From Platycnemis pennipes (Eukaryota; Arthropoda; Insecta; Odonata; Platycnemididae), in NCBI GenBank assembly GCA_933228895.1, contig OW121847.1:83059656-83123655 (forward strand): a stretch of DNA of 64,000 bases, read 5' to 3'. Below are positions 23,824 through 35,800 of this stretch, piece by piece (the stretch's first letter is position 1; every line of letters starts with the position of its first letter). A model generated the notes under the pieces. The model saw only the letters and a list, made by a program, of their open reading frames with translations. It searched no databases and had not been told where the DNA came from. The position numbers and the translations under genes are program-made.

Positions 23824-26800
23824 ATGGGTTCACTGCGAGTTTGTCCGTCAAAATGTCACACAACAATTTTAAAACTGAAACAGTGGTTTAATTCGGAAAT
23901 TCTGAGAAAGGTGAATGAAAAGTCAACATAAATACGAACCACTGAGGCATTGTAATCGGTTGACACTATGCGCAAGCAATACTTAAAAATAAATGCTTGA
24001 GTAACTCGCGTGTACACCTTCGTGATTGTTGAAGAAATTGCCCTTATACTTTTATTCTACTCACCATTTATGTTTCAGCTTTCGTCTAAAGCAAATGTCC
24101 TCGCCGTGTTGGATGAGAGCGTGAAAGAAGATATTAATCCAAAGAGACACCCTGGAATTTTAAAATTGAATGCCATAGCATTACCAAAGAAACTAGTGAA
24201 CACCATAGCCTGCGTACTGGAAGGTAAATAAGCCCTGTTTTATATTCTTCAGTCAGGGAACAGTCATGTTCCTAATATTACTACAAACAACATCGGTGAC
24301 ATACCCCTTCTCCTCCAAACCATACGAATCAGTGAGGAGGAAAGGGCGTATTAATGCTATCATGGGAAAATATAATCATGATGAAACTTATTAATATGAA
24401 ACCGATACAAATAACCAAAGTTCTAAGTAGAATGAATGGAGCATAAACTCACTCAAAAGTAAATACATGCCCTGGGAGGTATCCGACCTTTGAGTTACCT
24501 GGCCAGTGCATTACTATCCTGGCTACCACGGCTGGCTTGGTAAACCTAAAGCTCTGTATTTAGATATAGTTATATGTATCTAAATACAGAGCTTTAGGTA
24601 TACCAGCGTTACCTTCTTTGTGTTTGAGCAGTCTAAGGTAACCAATGACTGGACTGACCTGCTACATCCTCAAAATTTTGATGATATTATTTTTGTCACA
24701 CTTCCGACAAACGACGAAGTGTTTCAAATAACAATGCTTGTTGTCCAGCAGAGGGCATTTGCTTCCTGCCTTCAATGAGTAAAAACGAAATATTTACAAT
24801 TCCTGTACATTGCTGCCTTATAAGGCAGCGACCTATAGGTTGCTATAGCAACCTATCTGAGCAGTTACCACAAAGCATTTGCCTTGATATTCAGGTTTAA
24901 TAATAATATGAAAATAAATCATCTTCATTCAAAATGATGAAGTTTTTGACTGGTTGTGATAGTCCCCATAGACCCAAGTAATCTACGCACTCAGTCACAA
25001 AGAGATTTTTAGAGGGATGAATATATAGACTAAAAACACTCACGGCTCTTTTCAGTCCTATCTCACACAGAATTGTATCTAATATTGATTCCAGTCCCCG
25101 CCTGCTTGCTTCAGACCGTAAATACTTTTCTTAAGTTTGCACACAAGTCTGGAAACTCGCTGTTGACAAAACCTTTAGTTTGGCTGATGAAAATATTTTC
25201 CTTGAACTCACTGTTAAGATATGCACACTTCACATCTGCATGGTGACACTCCCAATTTTTTCCCACTATTAATGCAGTCATCAATCTGATGACCTTCTTT
25301 ACAACTGGGTTATACATATCAACATAATCAACCCCTGGAATTTCATTATATCCTTGAGTTAAAAGAAGGGCTTTAAATCTAACAATATCTCCACTTTGAT
25401 CTCGCTTGGCCTTGAAAACCCATTTGCTGCCAGTCATTTTGCACTGCTCTGGTTTTTTCACTAGATCCCCAGATAAGTTTTTCTTAGGATTGAACATTTC
25501 CTCCTCTATGGTTGTCATCCACTCATTTTTATACTCTCCTGACTAGCCTCTTTCACAGTCTTAGGGTCACAAAATTCACATGAATTTATTTTTAAATTCT
25601 TACAGCAAAAACACTTCTTGGTGCGTTTGATTCTGGTTGACTTGCTTAATTCAGGAAATTCTGGAATCTCTTCCTCTGATTCAGAAAGTTCAATACGATC
25701 ATCATTATTTCCTCCTTCCTGTCTGTGCCCACATCCAAGTCACTACTGGCTTCATCCTCAGATTCTCCACTACTCATACTTTCAGACTCATAGCTAAAAT
25801 GACCTATTTCTACATCATTGACATTGCATCTAGGTGTAAGTATACAATTTTCTCTGACTTTTTCATTCAAAACACAGATTCACAAAATCTGACATCTCTA
25901 GATAGTACAATGTGCTTTCCACTTTTGTCCTACAACCCATATATGGGTTGCTATATAGCCTCTCTTGCCCCAACATCACATACTCAATAGCTCTAGGTTC
26001 CATTATGTGACTTTTCACAATCTCTACTGTCGCCCAGGCCTGATAGCCAAAAACCTTGTACTCTTGAGTTCTTTATCACTTAAGAACCTTTTGTACCACA
26101 ACTAAAATGGAATCTGGTCATCGATAACCTTGCTGGTACATTTATTTGTAATGTAACAGGCTGTATAGACTGCCTCTCCCCTAAAGGAATCAGGTAACCC
26201 TGCCTTTATCAACATGCACCTAGCCCATAGTTAATAATGTCTGATTTAGCCTCACTGATACTCCCATCTGCTGGTGAGACCCTTCCATGGAAAATCTATG
26301 CAATATTCTACATTCCCTCAATACCTTCTTGAAATCAGAATTTTCAAACTCTTTGCAGTTATCTAATTGGAATGCCTTGATATTCTTGTTATGTCAATTC
26401 TCTGTTCTTGCTTTGAAATACACAAATGCATTGAAAACCTTTGCCTTACTCTTTAATACATACACCTCACTGTAACAGGAATAATCATCTGGAAAGGTTG
26501 TACAGCACTTTACTCCTGCTTTTGCATAAGGTTGCACAAAACACATCAGAATACACCAAGTCCATTACATTCGTTGACTTCTTCTCCCTTGCAGGAAATG
26601 GAAGTTTCTTTACCTTTTCTTGTAGCCACACTTCACAGTTCATGGACTCATATCATGGGATGATGTCACGAGCAGGACTGCTTGAATGAGCAAAATGTTG
26701 ATGTTGTACCTCCTTAGTGATAGTCTTCCTGGACTTCAACTCAACATCGGGAACTAGACCAATACTTTGGTGACACCCAGCAGCATACAATGAAGTACAC

Positions 26801-29800
26801 ACTTCAGAATGTTTCATAATCTTCTACTACCTCACAGTAAATACATAAACATAGTCTTTTATTGCCTCTGCACAAAAGATTTTTTCATTATTGTTGCTTT
26901 TGTCAAATGCACAAAACTGTTTGCTGTCAATCATATAATGTTTTTCTTATCTAACTGGCATACTGAAATAAGGTTGTCGCTCTACTCAGATACCCAGTAA
27001 ACCTGTTTTAACTCTAGTGTCCACCCACCAAATCTATCACCTAACTTCATCATAACCATCCCCACTCCTTTTACATCACACTACTACTGTTTTTTCCCTG
27101 CAGTCATTTTCCCTGAGACAGATGTAAAAATTTTTAAGCAGTTCTCTATAAGGTGCACTAGATTCGGGACAAAATTTTGATGGATCTCCGTCTTAACCAC
27201 AGAAGCAACACATAAATTTCCTCTAGATCTAGGGGCAAGGGCCTAGTCGTGTTGGCACACCGTTTCCTGTGAGATCACCGAAGTTAAGCAACATTGGGCT
27301 GGGATAGAGGTTGGATGGGTCCATACCTCTACTGTGGTGCTCTTATCCCCTGTCTGCGAGTGGCGAGCAGGTTAAATGTGGGTTGGCACAATGGATCTGA
27401 AGAGGTCTAAGTGCCAGGGAGCCCTGGCACTCCAATGGCTCCAGAAGGCCCCTGCCCACCCCTCCAGTTTTTTTTATCATTCCTTTAGATCTAGCATCCA
27501 ATACTTTGTAGTAGACTTTAGCTACATGTCCAATTTTATGACATGCATAGCACTCAGCCTTTGGCTTATTGGGATAAGACATGTTGTGGTAGTTTCTTTG
27601 CCATGATTCCCCTCAAAGACTCGAATTTGCAGTGACCTTTGAGGCTGAAGGTTACATTTTTCATTGGCCTATTCTTATTCTTGAGTAAGGGTATCTACTT
27701 ACGCAGTTACTTGAAATCCTGTATGTGACTTAAAAACTAAGAGTATCAATCATACATTGTTATAGTTGGTTACATTGTTCATAGTTAAAAAATTATTAAT
27801 TAACAATCACTTGGTGAACTTCAAAATGTTTCCCTTCAGGTAAACTAAATGAATAAATTACTACAATGAATATGCTGTGCCAGCCAAGTTGTTGCACTTT
27901 AACACACTGGAATGCAAAGGAAAACAGTAATCATGATTACTGTTGATATCAATTCCTGATACAGATCCTATGACATCATTGCAAATATTATTGGATATGA
28001 ATGAAAATTATTTATGTATAGTTTGTACAAAGGCTATTCAGCAAGGTATTTACAGAACAATAACACTTCATTATACAATTTTTCTTCTCTATCTTAAAAA
28101 CAGCATCTGAATTTACATGACTGTCTTTTGACTTTTTGTTTAATTAACGTGGGCTAGATGAGGCCCCTCCTCCCCTATCCCAGAGCAATGACTAAGTAAT
28201 GCAATTTATATTTTTGTACCCATTGCTCTCGTGAATATAGTTTGGTGGAGTTGTACGCTTGTGGAGTCTTGTCGAAGACATTAATGTCTTTGTTTAGACT
28301 GAATACATTCAGGTTACTTTTTAGGTATGAGTATTCATGAGTGAAAAGTGAAATCTTCATCATAGATTGAAAACATCCTGTTGATAATTTCCTCCATTTT
28401 CATGCATAAGTAATGGCATTGTTGTAAACTTATATTATTGAGAATTGTATGTTGTAATTTGGTGCATGTCCACTTGTACAGAATGCCTCACCTGTGGAAT
28501 AACAGCAAAATATGGAAGAAAAAAATGCTAAGCACTTGCATTGCCTTGCAGACATGTACATTACATTTTTGACGAGTGTTGAAGATTTTGAGATACAAGA
28601 ATATGTATTTACCATTGAAAGTAATCATTCATCAAGGATAATGAAAGGACCAAGGTAAAAAGGCATCTAAGGTAGCAAAAGTAGCGGAGGTCCACCATCC
28701 TTCTAGGTATCTTGCATGTGAAACTTGCTCAGTTATAAATATGCAAATATTCCTTATATTATTTCAAATTTCATTAATGAATGAACCAATTAATCACATA
28801 CAATAATTTGGCATACAATTGTGCATGGAAAATTGTGGTAATGATCACTCCTGTTCACCTTGTGTGTTCTGTTATATATATACTGTGTTAAGTTATACAG
28901 ATATGTATACTTTTCTGCTAAGTTATCGTTGCTCATTGCATCTCAATTTTTTCAATATACTGGTTAACAGAGAAAATGTTCTCCAGTGGTATAACGAAAA
29001 TTTTCCAGGTTTTCTACCACATTGATCCATGTCCCTTGGTTGCTATTTTGCCAGAACTCCAGCAGGGCATGAAATGCAGAAGAAAGTTCAGGAAACCATC
29101 TGAAGGACTCTGCTAAAGCCTTCACAATGATACATGGTACTTAAGTTTCACTCTCCTCACACACTTTACTCACATTTCCTCGATAAAACTTAGAAATTGT
29201 ATCCATAGATAAATATTCAAAAATATTAAATTGCTCTATGTGAAGACCAGACATAATTCACTCATTGGCAATTTATTGTTTCAAGTGAATTGCAAAATAT
29301 GCATTTAAGCTCAATGACAGTCCCAGGGTACTTGTGGAATTTCTAGTAACCACTGCTGCTGCTTTTAGTTTTTATTGCTTTATATGATTTTGACACCTGA
29401 GTAGCACCTTGTGCATGAACTGTTGTTCTGGGAGGAATATCAAAATCAAGTCATAACACTTCTTTGATTAAGAGGAAATAAGACCAGAGTAGTCATTGTA
29501 GGTATGCTCTTATAAATCCAATAGTAAGTGATCAACAATGGACTTAGCTTGGAACCCTGAATCCAAGGAGACCTGGCTGGGGTGGTGGCTGGATCACTCG
29601 CCTCCCATCCAAATAGCCCTAGTTCAGGAAGAGGATTTTCAGTTAGTCCTGGTCCTTCCTTTGGTGGCATGTGAACAGTATTCCAGATTTAGAACTCCAT
29701 CCATTAAGTGGGAGGGTAAACGCTGGACATCTTGGTGCTATTCATTAAGATTAACTGATACTGATGTCAGGTTTCCTTTCTTCACTCCAAAAATTACAGA

Positions 29801-32800
29801 ATATAAAGATTTTGATACCAGCCATGAATATACAACTGATTTGAATTTATTAGGGCTGCTTCCTCTTGCAGACTCAGGGAGATAATATAAAGCCTAATGC
29901 CTATGTTGGAAGTAGAATTTTGTGATATTTTTAACCTGTTATGGCAAACAAATAATTGATTGTTTTGTCGTGCATTTCTGATCTTGTAGTATAGGACTGG
30001 AGTTTGGCTTTCACATGAAGAAGAACTTTATATATATACAAACTGTAAACTGTCAGTATTTTCTGTTTTCTGAATAATGGCATACAGTGTTCAGTAGAGG
30101 ATGAATGAGTTTTTATTCTCATAGCTTTCTCCTGTAGCAGTAAGAGTGATTTCACGTCCGGGGCATTCCCCCAGATTTCAATCCCCTGGTTCACGTGACT
30201 ATTAATCAGCATAATAGATGGATTTTAGATGTTCTGCATGGATTAGAAAGCTTAGCTTTCTGAGTATGAACAATGATGTTGAGAGTTTTTTGGTGACCGC
30301 TGAAATGTGTGTGGTCCCGCTTAATTTTGAGTCTAACTGGAAACCTAAAAGTTTAACTGAGTGCACCTCTTGTATTTGAGATTTTAAGCTACAAATTAGG
30401 TGTTGTGTTTTGTCAATATTTAATAAAAAAACCATTGGTTTTGAACCATTCTGTGGCTGCTTTTAGATTGCCGTCTAGTAGGCCAGCAGGACCTGAGAGG
30501 TTTTTGCAATTGTGCATCAGTGTAGCATCATCAGCATACAGAATAGTCTGCTGGGATGTTTTTGGGGAGATCATTTATCATTATTAAGAATAGTAATGGT
30601 CCCAGGACAGATCCCTGGGGAACTCCATATTGTATAGTGACTAAGGAGAATATCTGGCCATCTAAATCAACACACTGTGTTCTTCCAGAGAGGTATGACA
30701 GGAAAAGAGACAGTTCAATACCAGTAATACCATAGTATTCCAGCTTGTTCAAAAGAATAGGATGATGGACACAGTCAAAAGCCTTGGAGAGGTCACAGAG
30801 AGTTAACAGAAGGTTTGATTGTTCTTCCAGTGAGCTTATGATTTTATTGACAACTGTTTCCAGAGCCTGAGTGGTAGTCATTCCCGCACGGAAGCCATAC
30901 TAAGAAGAGGAAAACAGACTATTATTTTCTAAGTAGAGATATAGCTGAGATTTGATCACAGCTTCAAATACCTTGCCAAAGACTGGGATCACTTAACTGC
31001 ATACGTACATGCTAATTGGCATTCAACTTCCTATATAAGGGGTAGATCCTATTTATGTGGTAGGCTCAGCCAAAAAATCTCATTGGAGGCATAGATGAAG
31101 AAAACTGGCTCTGTTAAACTGCATAGTATGTATTACTCTTGTACCCTATAATTACATACTGCATATTTGTCTATTTCACATTCATGCATACTCTGTTTCT
31201 GTGTCTCCTTATGTTCTTCTGCGTAGGAGTATCATACATCGTATTGTGCCATGAATTCCTGAATGCACACTTACATCACAACTCTAATTTTTCTATCTGA
31301 AATCACATAATTGATTCAACTTTCCTTATTCTTTCAGTCTGGTCCAATTAAAGAAGTGTATTCCTTTCATACTTGTCTGTTGCGTACTTGTCCATGAATA
31401 GGTTGCCAAGTGTCCCAGAAAAATGGGATTGTCCCATTTTAGGGTTAGAAAAAATGTCCCAGTTGGTTTGGTGTATAAAATATATACATTTTACATTAAT
31501 ATCTAAATATGTATCATCTTTCGGTGGCTATACCGGCACATTTTTCACAGCAGCGACCCCAAACCATAGATATCATCTGCTTTTTTCAACTTTTCCTAAT
31601 TTTGACCTGGTTTTCATCTCTTCAAAACTAGATACATAAGTCTCGTGAAAGGTCTTATTTAGTAAAAAAATGTTTTGTCCATATTATAGCCCTTGAATTC
31701 TTGTGTGTGGTTAATATGGCTGTACTTTTAGAGGTGTTGGCTTGTATCAGAAAAAATTCACCTCTAACTCATCAGTGATGGAGGAGCATTCCCTCATTAT
31801 CCCCTTGAAATTTCCAAAACTTACTACATGTATAATTACATGCCTGAAATATCCTGCTCTTCACTCAGAACTATGAGGTTCACGGGCAATTTTAAGTTTT
31901 CCATGTTTTATTTTTGTGAAAATTGTCAAATTTTGAAGCTTTGGCATTACATGTCTTAGTATCTATCCTTTCCTATACAGAGTGTCCCATTGATTGTGTG
32001 TCATTTCTGACCTGTAATTTTAGGCACTTCCTTTCGAGTCACATGGATGAAATTTGGTACCTGGCTAGAAAAAGGTTGTAAGTTTTGTTGAGTCTACGCA
32101 AAATATTAAAAATATGACCTTTTGACCCCAGAAATAGGGTCCAACCTAAAATCCAAATTTTGCCTTATGGGCTTTCAATGTTAAAATATTCGAAATGCAA
32201 AAAAGACAATTATTTAGCGAAACTTTTTACTAATAGGTTATTGGGCACAAAGAACACAATGGAAGAACTTTTGAGGTCGAAATTGCAACCGTGACTCCTC
32301 AAAGGTCACAGTCTAGGTCACAGGGGATACAAAAAAAGAATCACCGCTTCAAACCTGTCGAATCATAGTTTTAAAAAGGGTACCAAGGTCGATTTTAAGG
32401 TCTTCAGATCCCTCATTTCATCCCTTGACCGTCAAGGGTAACTCAGGGTTCAAAGGTCAAGTGGTTACAAAAAGTGAAATGAGGCTACAAAACTGTCGAA
32501 TCATAGGTTTAAAAAGATGCCAAGGTCGATTTTAAGGTCTTCAGATCCCTATTTTCTTCCATTGACCTTCAAGGGTTACTCAGGGGCAAAAGATCAAAAG
32601 GTGAAATTATGCTAAGAACGTATTGAATCATAGGTTTAAAAAGATGCCAAGGTCGATTTTAAGGTCTTCAGATACCTATTTTCATCCATTGACCATCAAG
32701 GGAAACTCAGAGGTCAAAGGATACAGGGATGGAAAAAGTGAATCCAGGCTACAAACGTTGTCCTTGACGGTCAAGGGATGAAATGAGGAATATGAAGACC

Positions 32801-35800
32801 TTAAAATCGACCTTGGCACCTTTTTAAAACTATGATTCGACAGGTTTGAAGCGGTGATTCATTTTTTGTATCCCCTGTGACCTAGACTGATCTTTCAGGG
32901 GTCACGGTTGCAATTTCAACCTCAAAAGTTCTTCCATTGTGTTCTTTGTGCCCAATAACCTATTAGTAAAAAGTTTCGCTAAATAATTGTCTTTTTTGCA
33001 TTTCGAATATTTTAACATTGAAAGCCCATAAGGTAAAATTTGGATTTTAGGTTGGACCCTATTTCTGGGGTCAAAAGGTCATATTTTTAATATTTTGCGT
33101 AGACTCAACAAAACTTACAACCTTTTTCTAGCCAGGTACCAAATTTCATCCATGTGACTCGAAAGGAAGTGCCTAAAATTACAGGTCAGAAATTACACAC
33201 GATCAATGGGACACTGTATACACTTTTCAAGATACATAATTATTTTCAAAGAGTAGCCAAATACTGCTGGCATGTTTGGTGCCAAGGAAATCATTTTCAC
33301 TGTCTGCTTTAATTTCATTCTTCACACAACTCGTAAGTTTTCAGCTTAATAAATAATTATATTATGTAATCAATCTAATGAGTGAGAATATGTGGTACTT
33401 TTAGTAACTAATAATGATTTGGAAAATTACCGTGTGTTCTCTCTGCATAGATTTTCACCACTTCCACAAAGTTATGCCTGATGTGGCTAAACATAGAATG
33501 CGTAGTTTTTTTTATTCCCGGTTCATTAATTACTTACTAAAATTTATAGATGTACCAGTGAAATCAATATTAAATGATGCTAAAGTGTTAAGGCAGTACC
33601 TACATTCTCGCCAACCTCCAATGGAATCAATGGAATTGATTACAAAAACATCTGAGTTATCAAAACAAATTCAATCGGAAGGTGAGTTACAAATGTGCAG
33701 GTTGAAATTAATGAATTTTACTGTTTTTATTGCTGAATACCAGAAATGATAAAAAATAGTATTGAATACCATTATTGAAGAATAGTATTCACTACCATTT
33801 CTGTCATACTGTTTCATGGCAATAATTTTTTCGTATATGTACTCCTTTAAAATTTATTTAATTTGTTAATGTTTCATCGACAGATGGAATTAATGAAAAT
33901 ATATTGGGAGAAGAAGAAAAGGCTCAGTTGATGCAAATAAGAGAGGCCAAATTGAAGGTTTTATTAGGGCAAAGAATATACCGTTGGAAGAACTTAGATT
34001 ATGATGGCTACACAAGCAAAACATATCTGCTTGCCAGGGGTGCTTCTAATTATGCTGTTCTCGTGAAAGTATTTTATGAATTGAAAAAAAAGGATCCTAC
34101 TTTTTCTCCCAAAACACTTCTTGATTTTGGCTCAGGAGTAGGAACTGTCACATGGTAAGTTTATTACTTGTAATTTTCTATTACTTTGTATTTTCTTTGT
34201 CATAAAATTGTGTAATGTATCGCAGTTTCATAAAATCAAGGTGTTTTATTTTTTATGAAATTCTAGTTATTTTTGGGTTCGGAGATGAAGTTCCTTTTTC
34301 CCTTTTTTCAAGTACACTATCTAGTAATTTAATTGCTAATGTTGTATATACCTTTTCATAGATGTCAATCCAAGGTGGAATTAAAAATTAATGTTTTAAT
34401 TTTAAAAGCATGTAAGAGATAAATAATCCCTTTTGAATTGTAAGTGTACAATGAAGGAAATAACATAAGCTAATCCTTGAATGTTTAACTTGATTTTATA
34501 GGGCTGTAAGAAGCTCATGGGATAGTGTTGAGGAATATTTTTGTGTAGACAAATCTGGTGATATGAATGACCTGGCTGACCTTATCCTTCGAGAGGGGAA
34601 CATAAATAATGAACTTCCATCCCCTGGATTTTTTTTCCGGCAATTCCTTCCAACTGCACAAACTGTAAGATCCATGCCTTATTTCTATTAACTTAAATGA
34701 TCTTCGAACTCATTGCCCTGGGATCAATTTGTAACTATAAATATGTATCATGATTTTTACAGTAATTTTCCTATTCTAGTTAAAGTATGACCTGGTTGTC
34801 AGTGCCTTTTCTCTGATGGACCTTCCAACATCACAAAACAGGTTGCAGACAATTATGAACTTATGGAACAAAACTAGTGGATATTTAGTTTTAATTGAAG
34901 ATGGCACATTAGCTGGTAACAAGGTAAGAATTACTGGAAATGCAATTTTTAAACTTCCTCCTTATGTCCAATTCACAGCCAGGAAATGCATGAAGGGGGG
35001 GGGGGGGAGAGGTGAAGCCATCTCTTGTGCTCTTCATGTTAGGTTTCCCAATTGCTGTGTATCCTTTTTACTCTTGCATAGGGGATTTTTTTCTTTATCA
35101 AAAATATTCAATATTTTCATTTACGTTTTAACTATTGAACTTCTCAAAACATGAAATATAGATTATAAGTGCTTAAAATGCAAGTCTATTATATATCTAT
35201 CTATGATCCACTACTTTTCAGTTAATGTCCATAGTTTCACGAAGAATACAAAATTTGAAATATGTAGCTGAAACTATTTGAACAAGATTACTAGCATGAG
35301 TGTGAAATGGATCAAGCTCTAATGCATGTGAATAAAAATAATGAAATTAACAGCATTTGAGCCAAAATGAAAGGGTTTTTTTGTTGACAGAACTGTATTC
35401 AAATTTTTGTTTTCACCTCCTTGAAACAACATTGTGTTAATTTACATATTATAAAAACATCATGGGAAGGGGAACACAGGTGACTTCTACTTTTCACTGC
35501 CAAGAATGCACAGGAATTTGGACCTTGAAGTGCTTTTTGACATTCAACTCATTTTAGTGTGGGTAAAATATTTTACACTTCAGCACATGAAATATATTCA
35601 GCAATATCTTGAGATAAGCTGTGATTAGGATCATAGACACCAGTTGAAATCTAACTGCAATTTTGAGATGTTCTTCATAAAAAAGAAACACTAACATCTT
35701 TAGGTAAGGATCTGGTTAGAAGTTAGACATTTCACTGACCGTTCTCTGTTCCATAAAGAATGAATTATTTCTTTGTTGCTTGTGATATCTTTTCTTTTGT

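Noticed and set aside
27240..27350. functional 5S rRNA gene
   Set aside because: Only part of the 5S sequence is conserved, it continues into a SINE body and is flanked by a target duplication; the second copy has the same structure.
29538..29885. 115-codon plus-strand frame
   Set aside because: No domain, and it overlaps a possible SINE head; not treated as coding.
34990..35010. G homopolymer and other G/C runs (37580, 46551, 58077) as regulatory G-quadruplexes
   Set aside because: They are single homopolymer tracts, prone to assembly error and explained by simple slippage.
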